Source: Rhizoctonia solani (Eukaryota; Basidiomycota; Agaricomycetes; Cantharellales; Ceratobasidiaceae). Taken from it: a stretch of DNA of 64,000 nt. Position 1 is the first letter of the stretch, and each line of letters starts with the position of its first letter. The stretch covers positions 1,860,001-1,924,000 of the forward strand of contig NC_057371.1 in the NCBI RefSeq assembly GCF_016906535.1. Reading direction: 5' to 3'. Positions 36,804 to 49,473 of the stretch are shown piece by piece. A model generated the notes under the pieces. The model had not been told where the DNA came from. It did no database searches and saw only the letters and a list, made by a program, of their open reading frames with translations. The position numbers and the translations under genes were made by a program.

Positions 36804-39800
36804 TCATTTGCCCTTGAGCTGTTGCAAGATCTGCGTCATAAGGTCAGTCAAGTTGTCTACCTTTCCTTCGAGTTTCTTCATCCGGTCTTCAAGCTCAGTG
36901 ACGGCTGGTTAATTGGAATTAGATTAGAGCTTAAGCTGTAAAATCGTCGAACGAATTTTTCTTACCGGTACTCGTCCTGTCGCTCTCGTTTGTTGCGCGA
37001 CTAGAACTACGTTTATGATAGCCTTCTCCCGGCCGCAAATTTTGACCAGAAAATGAGCTAATGGTTCGAAAATCCATATCTCCTATTGGGCTCGCTTCTA
37101 TGTCTGGTGAATGAAGTATGCTGGGAACGTCGTCATAATGACCAGTGGATGTGGAAGGCCGAGTTGCATATTCCACAAGTTCACTTTCATCCACTTCAGT
37201 CCCAGCATCGTAATCTTCTTCTGCCCAGGCATCCCCATAATCATCTTCAGCCTCTGGCAGGGCTTTGTTCTACAAACCCGATGTTGTTATTCGATACCGA
37301 TATGCGTACATACGCCCTGACTTACATGTGTATACCAGTCCTCAAATAACCTAGCATATGTTAGCACTAGTCTGATCCAAATGAGCAAGCTACATGTCAT
37401 ACCCGTTCGAATACCACTGAGCTTGGAGTTCGACATCCATGCGCTGCTGCCGCCAGCTCTCGCTCAATTCGCGCATTCGCTGCACGAAAGCATCAAATAT
37501 GACATCCCATGAATTGGCCATTGAGATTGCAACTCCCTCCTGTAACACGTTATCCTTTGCGAGGTCAAATAATTTGTGATGACGCTTCAGGAGTCGATGC
37601 ATTACACAAAAGAGTCGCTGAAAGGGCTATAAATTATAGTCCTCTCAGCGTTTAGGTTAATCACCCACCGATTCAAACCGCGATCTACCCAGCACCAGCT
37701 TCAAAGTACGTTTATCGTCCAGCTCAAACTTGGATTTGGCTAGCTGTTCTTCGACCTCTTTGGTAGTAATGGCAGTAAATTGATTACGCAGATTGTCTAG
37801 TCCGGTAGATTCTTCACTTTCGCCTTGGAAATAATCAAGAACGTCATCTATCAAACCACGTCAATGTTCCTCTTTAGAGTAAGAGCACAGTTTCTTACCA
37901 TAGAGTGATAGTACAATACGTCGAATCTGGGGTTTGATATTATCAATTAGCGACCTGAGAGTGGCTTCGTTCTCAGGACGCAGAAACTGCAACGAATCTT
38001 CTAAAAGCTTTAATCTCGACATGATCTTATCGCGGTACCTAAAACATGTATATGCCTAAGCTTGGGTCTTGCCTCGTTCTTCACAGCCAATGAATCACCT
38101 CAGATTATCTTTGTACCACCCAGCCGCCCAGCTAATGAACAATCAATGGTGTGGTTGAGTGTAATGACTCGGGTAATTTAATGTACTTACTATGCGAGCC
38201 ACTGGGGAACACTCCACCCGTGAGGTTTAGAACTAAAGAAATGATTTAATTCATGAAGTGAAACATATCCCGAATTATCTAGCCAAAGTTTGAGCAACTG
38301 GACACACGTGGACCACTGGTATTTACCTTCGTCAATTGCGTCTCCAATTGCCGGATAAACTACATAATCGGTCAATTGAGTACCAGCATGAGATCGTATT
38401 TTATAGTAAAGGCGATCAAAGACCTACAAATGACTCGAGAAAGATAGTTTAATGTCCAAAGATCTGTGTGCGAGGTCCCGTTCTCACGATGGTAACGAAT
38501 GAATGTTTGCTCAAAGTGGTGATGCACGGCTACAGGGATCAGCTAAGGAGAAATCCATCCCCTTCAAAATCCGATGCCTACCTGAAACAAAGTGCCTGCT
38601 TTTGACACTGTGACGCCATTGCTACGATGAAATTCAATACGGAACTCTAAAGGAATAGTATAAGGCATACCATATCTGTTGGGATTTAATTTAAGGTCCT
38701 CAGCAAAATTAGCTACCTACCTTTCCATATTTTCTTGATGTCAGGATCATGCACGAGTTCATGTGGTCCATCCTCCATCTGAGAGATCATATAAGGTTCG
38801 AGTCAACCCACACATAACCTATAAGGTATCGAATGAGACTCACTTTTAACAGTATGCTATTTGTAGAGCGCTCTATCTTCTCTGATATTTGCTCCTTCAC
38901 ACCTTCCATTTTAACATCGAAGAACAAACTTGAGGAGCATTTTCATCAACTATGCGAACCATATGCGTGGTGACAATAAACTTACCGATTGTCCACCAAC
39001 TGTTGGGCCAAGTCTTGTCGAAGGTTTAATTGCACTGAAGCAGTGATTTTATCTCCCATTGCCTGAGCAACCTCATCTAAAAGTTTGTCGTCCTATAGAT
39101 ATTTTAGAACATGATTGATATACTGTACTTAGGTGTTAGGAATTACCTTCAAAACAGCTTCGGTGCCACCCTTGGTAGCTATCAACTCTGCAGCTTCGCG
39201 CTCTCGGCTCGTCTGAATCTCCATAAATTTGATCAGCTGAGATACGTTAGCGTTAATCTCGTCAATCTTCTCCGAGGTTTTGTCTACTAGCTTGGCCGTT
39301 CGATGAGAAACCAAGTTCTGCAGACCTTTTTTTGTTCCTTCAAAACGTTGAGCGAATTCGGAGAGCTTTTCTTTGAACTTTGAAGAGCGGAGAAAACGCA
39401 CTAAAATCATAGGTTAAAATACCAGCTGTTTGCCGGGGATGAGTGGAACTTACCAATAGAACGACTTTTATAATAAACATCGCAAAAGTTGCCAAATTCC
39501 TTAATCAGGTTGGCGATGTCGTCAAGCTTCTGCGTGAGCATATGCTGTATACCATCCTTTCGTTCAAATATATCTTCCATGTAGACGAGGACAATAAGCA
39601 TGTGTGCCATAGAGTCATATAACACAGCGATTTGTCTATCATTTTCCTGGCGGTCTGTCTCAAGCCTGACTACGGCCTTAATGATTCTGTCAGGATAGCC
39701 TAGACGATGTGTGGAAGTCGTCACCGACCTTAAACACAGTTGCCACGACCCCAATAGTGGGATGTATCTCCGATAGTGACCCCAAAATATCAGCAAGCTC

Positions 39801-40103
39801 TTTTGCAGGGGCCAAAAGTGTGTTCACGATCTGCTTCGTGACTTTGAAGGATTCTCCCAATGTTACCGCATTCTGGATTATAGAGTTCGAAGTTTGGAGT
39901 TGTTCCTCAGTAGAAGCAATGAGCTCGACTGAATCAGCACTATATTAGCACTACTATTGCGTTCGAACGATAAGATGCCTACTGATACGAGCCCGTTTTG
40001 ATTGCCCAGCATGAGTAGTTCGTGCCACAATAGTCTCCTTCTGCTTCTTGAAATCACCAAAATCTTTGGACGCAACAATTCCCGGAGGCTTGGATTCGGA
40101 CAT
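36804..40103 (-). CDS. EF-hand protein with helical N-terminus and C-terminal coiled coil, copy B
   Basis: Tandem paralog of copy A with the same order of parts. The start at 40103 gives MSESKPPGIVASKDFGDFKKQ. Helical blocks align with copy A: KVTKQIVNTLLAPAKELADILG, ETDRQENDRQIAVLYDSMAHM, EFGNFCDVYYKSRSI and SREREAAELIATKGG. The EF-hand loop (Asp1, Asp3, Ser5, Gly6, Glu12) is split by an intron at 38279-38326, in the same place as in copy A. The C-terminal part has HRLLKRHHKLFDLA, SWRQQRMDVELQAQWY, an acidic/Ser linker and a final coiled coil (ELEDRMKKLEGKVDNL). It is clearly less acidic before the coil than copy A. One bound Ca2+ is plausible. The function is unknown and exon borders are approximate. 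Confidence 0.65.
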
Positions 40104-40473
40104 TTATATAGATGTGAATGAGGAGTTGATTGATACGATTCAACGAAGAACAAAGTGAACCAAGGGATGCTATATATGCGAAGAAATGGGCGCTAAAACC
40201 AGGAGCCATTGCCATTAGAATCAAGTGCAGCATAACGTACATTGACCATTCTTAGGAGAGTTAACTGATGCCCAGCCGGATCATCGATATCGGTCTATAA
40301 GATACATATGGTCATTTGCCAAGGGTGATCGGGATACTCTTCACCGAACGAGCCACCAGATTTCAAGACCATATGAGTGCCCGCTATTCAACCTAATACT
40401 AGACATTTCCATCGAATTACAGAATTTATCCATTAGTATATATAAGAAACGGCACCGATGGCCGGGTACTCAG
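40104..40473. other. intergenic
   Basis: Between EF-hand copy B (promoter side) and the 3' end of DBP9. No feature supported. Confidence 0.4.
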
Positions 40474-42772
40474 CTACCGGCCAAACTTTTTAAGTGGGTC
40501 ACTTTTTTTCTTCCCGCCTCTCCCACTACTACCGCCCCTTCCCCTTCCTCTTCCTCTTCCTCGGCCGCGAGATCCCGATTTTGTGAATGGGACAAACCCA
40601 ACGTCCTTGGCTGGTTCCTCGGCTACAGACGCAATTCTCGGCATAAGGTACTTGGGAACATGCTTCATATGCGCTTGAACTCTAGTAGGATGTAAGGATT
40701 TATCGTGTCGAATGTACTCGAGGTCAAGGGGATTTTCTTCAAAGTGGGTCTGCACCATGGGAATTAATGAGTGCATGACTAAAATGAAATAAAATGCGAA
40801 CGCACTTTTAATTTTTCCGAGTTGAGTAGCTCAGTTTTCAACTCCTTGACCCTCGCTTCCCTCACGGCCGATTTGGTCACAGCCCTCAATGCATCCTCCA
40901 TTCGATACCTAAATGCTTCTACCTGTGCCATGTCGAATACGTAGTCCTTCACTTTACTGCCCCTTGCTCCCTGTTCCTTCTCGATCCTGGCAAATACAAT
41001 CTCGTCCCGCTCAGAACTCGCACAACTCAGAACTTTGTCTTTCCCAAACTCTTCCTTGGGGACCACGAATGACAATGCCATCCCAGACCTGCCTGCCCGT
41101 GCAGTCCGGCCAACACGATGGGTATAAGCTCGAGATGATCGAGGGAGGTCAAAATTGAGGACACATGCAACGTCGACAAAATCGATTCCACGCGAGACTC
41201 CGAACTCTTTATCTTTCTTGGCTGTGCGGTGCTTTTTAGAAGGTTTTTGAAACTCCGGCTGAGGAGGTGCACGCTTGCGCTTGGGGGGAGGATTCGAGGG
41301 TCCAGCTTCACCAGCTTCGGTAGGTTCCGTGGTAATTACTATCGACAGGGTCAACAAGACGGTCGCGGACGGGGGTTTGACAACATACGATCTTCACCTC
41401 CTTCGGCCTCAGCCTCAGAGCCTACTTCTTCCTCCTCGGCTTCTTTCTCATCATCAGTGTCCTGGTCTTCATGTTTCCCACCAGTTTCGTCGGTTGCAAT
41501 GATATAATCGTACACCCCTTTATTGAACTCTTGCACGATATGGAATCTATTAAAATTAGTGTTCCAGATGAATGTAAAGTGGGGTACTGGTTTACTAACC
41601 TGCTGTTTAAGGGTAGCTCGGAGTTGAGCACGCAACTCTTTATCGAAAATTGCTCAAGGAACAATTTTACACGGTACCCACGATCGACATCATTTACGAA
41701 TATTAAACATTTGCCTTTGACGAGTTTGAGCTTCAGGATGACGTAGGTCAGGAGAAACTTGTCAACTTCGGAACACCTAGATAATGGATTAGCGACGTGA
41801 ACCGCTGTCAAATAAAAAGTGCGTACTTCACAGCATATTGGGTTAGATTAGCAGCTTCATCTTTATCCTCTTCCAACTTCAATATAGCCTGTGGTTGTGT
41901 TTAGGGGCATCGAACTGTATAGCCAAACCTTGTCACTTTACCGGATTCCTCAATGCTATCCCTTTTAGCGTCTCGACATCCTTGGTCATCGTTGCGCTCA
42001 TCAAAAATGTTTGATACAACTTGGGAAGGTGCCCTCCTGATAGGATTTGCTTTACATCTTCGTCGTGGCCATAAGAGAGGATAAGATCAGCTTCGTCAAT
42101 GACCAGGGATTCTAGCGACGATAACGACAAGGCCTGCAGGATAACCGTGAGCAACTAGGACCGAAAATGAAATCTAAAATGATTTACCTTGACTCGGAGT
42201 AAAGCAAGGAGCCTGGACGGAGTAGCAACAATCAAGTCAGGCTTCTCAGCTATGACCAGCCTATGCTCATTAATTAAAATTGGGGAATAGTATATAAGCC
42301 TACATGATTGCTCACTTTTGAGTATAGCCTGATGCCCCGCCCGCGATGTTCACAGCTTTAATGTCCTTGTCGCAATATGCCAGTAGGCCTTTCAAGTGCT
42401 TCGTTACCTGATCAGCCAGTTCTCGAGTGGGAACCAGAATAACCGCTCTAGCGGCCTGCTGTGCATTTGCTATCTTGTTATCAGGCATAATTCTCAGTAG
42501 CAGTACTGTATCTAACAGCCAAGCTAACATACGGTTTTACTGTTCAAGATCTTTTGTGCAACCGGTATGCAATACGCAGCCGTCTTCCCACTCCCCGTCC
42601 TTGCACGAGCCAGAATATCCCTGCCTTCAAGCGCAAGCGGAATAGCTTTGCTTTGTACGAGTGTCGGTCGTGCAAATCCCAAGTCAGCAAGTGCTCTAAG
42701 AAGTCGAGAGTCGATAATATTAGAGAATGTCTGGAAGCTTTGTTCGCTGTCAAGCAGCTTTGCGTCGGCCAT
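40474..42772 (-). CDS. DBP9: DEAD-box ATP-dependent RNA helicase DBP9 (DDX56 family)
   Basis: Nucleolar RNA helicase needed for 60S ribosomal subunit assembly. The first exon, 42772-42533, encodes 80 codons with the Q-motif region ([13 protein letters not shown]) and Walker A ARTGSGKT (about 57-64). Later exons carry [19 protein letters not shown], the DEAD box ([10 protein letters not shown]), SAT, CLIFVND, and motif [16 protein letters not shown] family-typical acidic insertion lies between motifs IV and V, followed by a basic [10 protein letters not shown] segment. The C-terminus ends in an Arg/Gly-rich tail ([11 protein letters not shown]...[12 protein letters not shown]), also typical of DBP9. 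Roughly eight exons; no disruption was noticed. A DNA transposon is inserted about 80 bp upstream of the start codon and may affect expression (inference). Confidence 0.92.
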
Positions 42773-42850
42773 GGTAATTATGCAAACTGATCGTTCGGCG
42801 CTTAGCACGACCAGATACAAAATTTGGTCACCTTGAATTATATTTGAAAC

Positions 42851-42860
42851 TCTCGTACCA
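42851..42860. repeat. target-site duplication, left copy
   Basis: Ten bases, TCTCGTACCA, directly abut the left end of the transposon. The identical ten bases follow its right end at 49508-49517 in the same orientation. Confidence 0.9.
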
Positions 42861-42894
42861 GGACCCCCGATTATCCCGGGGGAGGCTTCTTCGG
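42861..42894 (+). repeat. terminal inverted repeat, left
   Basis: Begins GGACCCCCGATTATCCCGGG and continues through AGGCTTCTTCGG. All 34 positions match the reverse complement of 49474-49507. An internal palindrome (CCCCCGATTATCCCGGGGG) could fold. Confidence 0.92.
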
Positions 42895-43040
42895 CTTCCG
42901 GACATGGATCCTAGTGGCCGGGAGGGGGGAGGCATCGTTTTTTCCGGACATGAAGCCCTGGTTGGAGGGGGGTAGGCATCGTGCAAATCCGGACATGAAG
43001 GGGTCGCCGCGGCCCGAGGCTTCTTCGGCTTCCGGACATC
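42882..43040 (+). repeat. subterminal repeat array, left
   Basis: Four copies of a 24-27-bp unit of the form GAGGCWTC-n-TTCCGGACAT, at about 42882-42907, 42929-42952, 42974-43000 and 43016-43040. Similar units occur at the right end. Likely transposase-binding sites (inference from other transposon families). Confidence 0.7.
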
Positions 43041-43388
43041 ACGTGGAGGTCCATCCTCCGGGGAAAATTTTTTCCGGGCGCTAACGCCGTCAAAGGGTCA
43101 CTTTTGATCGTAACGGTATTCAACTTACAGCCTCGCTCGGGGGCTAGGTTATGTTTCTAGTATATCAACCTACTGTATTTACTAGTTTAAGTTGAATTTA
43201 TTGTTTTCCCATTCCGTTTTGAGCTTGATGCCCCGGGTATATGCGTTTGCATTTGGCTTATAATTACCAACACTCGGGGTTATTTTCTGAGCTTCGCACA
43301 CAAATTTTTCGTTGGTGTTAGTGATTTACGTGACCATAGCCAGAGTCAGAGCTCCTTCGTGCTCGAATTTCCATCTCGTGCGAGTACT

Positions 43389-46300
43389 ATGGGAAGTTTA
43401 GGCAAATTGTCTGCGCGTAATATCATTGCGCCCGGGCAGGATATAATCGAACAGAACAGCGCGCTTTCCATCCCCAATATTTTCTTAAATTTGCTCCCCG
43501 CCTTTGATGCTCCAGTCCCCGATGCTCTTCGATTCACTTTCCCACCTCTGAATAATAATTCGCCCGAGCAAATCGCCTCTTCTACGACTCGTTTCCACGA
43601 TCATTTGCCCACAGCAATTGGTGCGGATCTCATTGGTCATTCGATTCCCGATCCTACACTCTTCCTATCTCTGCGGAAAGAGTGGCAGAATGTACAGCCC
43701 GATGAAGTCCAGTCGATATTCCATGTGACAAACGATGGAAACGCTCATTATTACCCAATCTGGATATTGACATGGTGGGAATTAGTGCTATCAGGCAGAC
43801 AGAAACAGGACCAATGGCGTAGCGCGTGTGACTGGCTATCCCAAGCTAAATCGACTTCAAACCACCCGGCTGCTTTACAAGTTTTCACTCAAGCATGGGA
43901 TTATATATCGCATATAGGATGGGACACTGCAATTCCGTTCGAAACCAGATGCTCTGCCGCTGATCTATCGTTCTTTCTCTCAAACAATTGGTTGGCCACT
44001 CGACATATTGATTGGATGCTCGAATCGGCGCAGCTCCGCTTTGAATCACGCGAACCAGGCGAGGCTCAATTGCGACCTCCCCATAATTCAGTTATTTTCT
44101 ACTCACCCGAAGTCCTCCGGGGCATTATTCGACGATTCGAAACCATTCCACCCAGTATTCCTCCCGAAGCGATCTCTCGGTTTCTTTCGCCACTTCAAAA
44201 TCGGATTCGAAATGGGGAGCGCCCACTGCTCTATACCGTCTATAACTACTCTGACGTACACTGGATCGCGCTAGAGGTTGACTTCAACCGGCAGGTCATC
44301 CGTTATGGCGACTCGATGGGTGGCCAGAGAAGTTCGGCTCGCATTCGGAATATAATCAACGCCTGGCTGAAAGCGACTTGGGGTTACGACAAATTTGTGT
44401 CTGAACAGATGCCATGCGGTACTCAAGTGGACGATGCGACTTCCTGTGGAGTTTGTGCGGTCAATACCATTGAAAGGCAGGTCTTTGAAGACCCATTATG
44501 GGACGAAGGTCTTGCCTCGGCATATCGGGCATCAAAATTTGTGGAAATAGCGTACCGAATATTAGTGCCGAATGTAAGCTTCTCCTTGTGCCTATTGCTG
44601 ATCCCGTGTATCTACTAAACATATTTATTTCAAAGGGATCTGATTCCATTATCAACCCCCCATTGCCGATATCGCGCATATTGGCCAATTCGTTAGCTGG
44701 GTCAATCGGACAAGGTTTATTTATTGCCGAGCCCCCAACATCTCCTCATCAAGCCTCCGGTTATCTCTCCTCCGATGACAATTTCTTCGATGGATTTTCT
44801 TCAGATGTAATCGAGAATGTCGAATTCAACGCCTTAAACTTATCCGATGACCAGACCGATGGGGATGCAACGGATGATCCAGAGCTCGTGCATCGAAACC
44901 AGGTTTTGATACGCTCGGGATTGGACTCAGACTCGAGTTCAGACTCCAACTCCAGCTCAGAGAGTTTGAAACGCCCGAGAAAACGACAAAAGCCTGGGAA
45001 GTCGGCAGCACATACCCGGACTGTCTTAGGAGCCGTTCGCGAAGGAAACTTTCAAATCGACAACCTTCGATGGGCTCGTTTTGAAGCAACGATCAAAGAT
45101 CTCGATAATTATGCTGTGCTCGATCGCGAAAACCCACTATATGTACGACACTCGACATGCGGGAATAAGTTCAAGATGCGCCAGCCATACGATACCAAAA
45201 ATTTCAAAACACACGTCCAAGCAAAAACTTGTGGGCCACAGGCGACAGGAGCATCCTCAGGAAGAAAGTCAAAAAGCTTGAAGAAGTCCGATGGTGCCGG
45301 AATGCTCCCTCTCACCTCGTTTGCTGGTTTCAAACGGCGTTCTGACCGCTCTATCAGCACTAGTGCAAATCTTACTGGCCCAGAGCCACAGCTTTCTACT
45401 CCTGGCTTGCCTGCTATGGTCGCATCTTCGTCATCTACTTCAACACCATCTTCTCAGCAGGAGATCGAGCGCATGTGCCCAGGCCTCTCGGAAGAAGATA
45501 TGTCAGGTATATCTAATTACTTGCTTCGAACTACGTATATTGGGGGAGGAAGTCGCGCATATAAGCACTTTGCGTTTGCTCTTTATTCAATACCATATGC
45601 CGAACTCGGAGCAGAAGAGCAACAGAATGTTCGGAACGAAGCTCATGGAAATGTCGCCTGGCGTGTAGATGAGTCCCGTAATGTTGTTATTGCCTCGGCC
45701 TGTACTCGCATTGCTCGAAGAGGGCGCACTTCAGACGGCAGATTGCGTTCATGCAAAAATTGTGCGGCTCTGTTGAAGCTCCGACGTTTCAGAGCCGCTG
45801 TCCGATATGAAGCAAAGCCGAATCAAAAATTTACCAATAGGCGATGGGTTCGGGCATCCTCGTGCATGCAGTTTGCGAAGGTACACGGTGTGTATGAACT
45901 CATTGTCAACAAGGTAAGTTACATTCATTATTATTTAATTTCCTTTCAAACTGAAAAATTGATGATTTTAGGACGAGAGGACTCCAGCGCAACGATTTCT
46001 TTTACAGGTACTTAAAGGCGAAATGAAAGATCGAAAGATTTTCTGTGGGATGGTTGAAGTGATGGCAATGATGGACGACAAGGCGCTTCGTGGAGTTGGC
46101 CTTCAGAATGCCAAATATCCCCCCGAATTCGACCAATTTTGCCACGAAATCGTCAATATATCCCCACTTGCATATCAAACATTTCGTAACATCTTTGGGG
46201 GTCGAACTGCATCGAATTTTCGGTATGTAGCACCAGTTATTATCTAGTTACAGGCCTATTGAGAGTCTTTGTAGAGTAATCCGAGGCCGAGAGCGTCGTT

Positions 46301-49288
46301 TCCCTCTAGCAATCGACGATGGTGTTTTCGAAATTGCACAGATTTATTTTTCTTCGATTAATTACACAGGCCCGGTGTGCTTGTCATGCGATGACACCAA
46401 GCTCCTGCCCGCTCTCAAAACCTACTACGATACAAGTACAAAACTGTGGTATTTGCTTGGCGGAACTACGGGCGCCATCGCTGTTGCAAGCACAGAAGAA
46501 CTTACGTCAATTCTGAAGGATGGGAAACTTTCCAAGGCTTCGAAGGTACGATCCTTAAACTAGCGCTGGACTTGGGCCTAATCCCTATTATAGCTTCGGC
46601 TCTGGGTTTTACAGGTCCCATTGCCGCATATACCCCCTCTTGCCATTGCTGCACTACCAATTGCCTCAAATGCTACGACCCAGTCACTTATTGGCTACTT
46701 GAAACTTGTCATTCAAGGCCTACTTGCCCGAGGAATACATGTCATTTCGTATGCTACGGATGGCAGCGCAATCGAACAAAATATCCAGGAGTCACTCTTT
46801 ATGTCCATGGATAAATACCGACACTATACTGTCCCGCATCCTTCACGGCGCCTTCCCAACAGCCTATCTACTCCAGACCCCTTGGACTTCAAACTAGGTC
46901 TCTTAGACGGCAAGACCAAGGATAATCCATGTGTAATCATCCAGGATAGTAAACACGCACTCAAAACATTGCGTAATACCCTATACTCAGGTGCTCGGCT
47001 TTTAGTAATGGGTTCCAGGACACCAATGTATTCTCAAGTTCGCGACATTGCTGAAGATCCCGATTCAACCCTCCATCGTCGCGATGTCGAAAATAACGAT
47101 CGGCAGGACGATGTTTCCACGGAATGTGTATTCAACCAGTTCACACTTTCATTCGTAGTCAAAAAACGACCCCAGTACCTTGGCTTAGCAGTCTATCTAT
47201 ACATAGCAGGTGAACTCGGTGATGCATACCAGAGCCGACACATTTTGCACGCAGATCGGCTGTGGATGGTACTTCGAGCAAAATTCTTCTTCGATTTCTG
47301 GCGACAATTTCTCCTGGACTCTGGCTACTTATTATCTCGATATTTCATCTCGCAACAGGCTTTCAACATCTTAACAACAATAATTGAGGGCTTAATCTTG
47401 CTCATCTATGCTTATCGTGACTATATGCCCGAGGGGACTCCCCTTTTACCCTGGCTGCACTCGAGTGAAGCCTGCGAACACTTTTTTGCCGAAATGCGAA
47501 AGCTTGTTCCAGACTTTACATACCTTGACTTTATTTTCTCTGTGCCTAAACTTCGTGTTCTGCTCCGCGCATCCTATCGAAACAGTCCCGAGTTTTCCGC
47601 AGCATCGACAGAGCGTCAGAGGAAAGCAACTGGCTACCAGCATACATACATGGATTCAACAAATGTTGACTTGTCACTTCTAGCTTGCTTCCCAACAGAC
47701 GGCGAGATTGCAGAAATTGCATATATTGCATACCGCGAGGCGATTCTACTTGCTCAGGCAGTGAATATACTTCCCGATGACCTGGTCCCTGCAACAGCGC
47801 TGGACCATACAAGTACATTTGATCAATCTGAAGAAGATACAAGCCCCGAGTCCAACACAGGTGTGGCAGAAGACTTATCATCAAGTGAAGCGTTTCAAGA
47901 GCTAGTTGAGCTTGCAGATGCCCACGACCTTCCGCTTGAATCAATTTCTATTCAACGCGATAACTTAGTGTATGCTAATGCGGCTCTTCAAACCGAGGCC
48001 ACGGCTCTCATGTAAGTGGACAAAATCTCTCTAATTGTTCCCAAATGGCTGATAATATTTTCCTGCCACGGTGTTTTAGTGACAACCTTCCCCCCGAAAA
48101 CGATGCCGATGTACTGCTTGACCGCACAGCCGTTGAGGAACATACAAAATCGACCACAGAAATGTCTGACCCCAACTTTCTTGAGTCACAAATTCAAGAT
48201 ATGAATAGCGAAACCTTTCCCCAACAACGCTCTTTGGTCGAGCTCAACTTTGATATCCTACTGCAGATCCGACAGCGCCATCAAAATCCACGCGCACTCA
48301 AGAGTAGCAAAAATTATGCAAAATTTAAGGCAGGCGTGAGCATATATTGTAGTCACTCATCGTCAACACTGATTATTGATATACGATCATACATAGCTAC
48401 TAGGTAAAACTGCCTCCCAACAAGGGGAGGTCCTTCCAGGCTCATTGGCTACCCCGCACGCATCGGAAGGACTATCAACAGAGACAAGTCACGCAGCGCT
48501 AGCTCGCTCGTTCTTGCAGACATTGCGCGATCATGAGCTTAGTAGTCATAAGATCTCCCCCCGCCTACAACGCTGGATTGTAAGTGGGGGTGAGACGGAT
48601 GGACAATTCAAGGGCAACACAGCAAATGCTAAAAAAGCCGCAGAGACCCGTGCAGACTCCGTAAGTAATGTTTCAAGTTCGCTACTTTACCAGAAAAACG
48701 TTGTAAATAACCGAATTCTTGATAGTATGTCAAACTTCGACGCGATTGCTTGCGGAAACGCGGCATTCCCAGGCTACTCGAAGATATTGCCACGGCACGA
48801 ATTACTATCATTGACCCAATCAAACCCGGGACTTTTGTCTGGATTATGTTGGAAAAGCAAATTATGCTTGGACGAGGTAAGTCTTGACTCATATTTATGC
48901 AGAAAAACTCAAACTGGATATTACAGTTATGGCTATATACATCAAGGAGGGCGGATACAATGGGATGAACCTATGGGTCCCCCAGACCACTCATCTCGGG
49001 CACATCTCATATGTCGCAGTCCAAACCTATCAGAAGGTTGCATCGCGGGCCAAGTATCGTGCTATACATCTTGGTCGGCCAATGGAGATCCCGTACTACC
49101 AACTTGTACCGACAAACGAGCTCTTGATGCGCGTCGGCTTCGTAAACACGCCAGGCTCGGAAACTGAGGACATCGAATTGAAGGATCGCCACATTCTCGA
49201 CGAGAGAGATGAATTGGCGCGTCTTTTACCCGAACTAGAGAAGGCCGGTATACCACGAGTGGGTTCAAAAGCCAGAACGGGATCGTAA
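43389..49288 (+). CDS. transposon polyprotein: Ulp1-like Cys protease + zinc-binding + DDE-type transposase
   Basis: Nine exons, 43389-44573, 44636-45913, 45972-46222, 46275-46545, 46594-48011, 48080-48335, 48397-48660, 48726-48876 and 48927-49288, join with agreeing phases to 1,811 residues without a stop. Residues 230-395 form a C48 (Ulp1/SENP) protease with His291 (HW), Asp308 (YGDS), Gln346 and Cys353 (SCGVC). A Ser/Asp-rich linker follows. Next is a C..H..C segment (STCGNKF...FKTHVQAKTC) that looks like a reduced DNA-binding zinc finger. The DDE candidates are Asp944/945 (SCDDTKLL), Asp1051 (YATDGS) and Glu1287/1290 (SSEACEHFF). Between them lie QDSKHALKTLRN and a RRDVENNDRQDD signature. 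I recall the latter from many uncharacterised basidiomycete proteins. The last 240 residues match nothing I know. The catalytic triad is inferred from position only. Confidence 0.85.
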
Positions 49289-49347
49289 AAGGAAAATATG
49301 TATATAGATATAGATATGTACATTTAAGCGCCGGGCGCATACGGCCC

Positions 49348-49457
49348 GAGGCATCGTTCAACTTCCGGACATGGAGGGTTTGGGCTCCGAGGCATCCGCG
49401 GGTTCCGGATATGAGTCATATAGGTGGCCGCCGAAAAGCTTCCGGATATGAACACTA
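49348..49457 (+). repeat. subterminal repeat array, right
   Basis: Three units of the left-end type (about 49348-49374, 49389-49412 and 49431-49457), each ending TTCCGGAYATG. They lie in the same orientation as at the left end, not inverted. Confidence 0.65.
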
Positions 49458-49473
49458 GTAGGAGGCCGGATTT

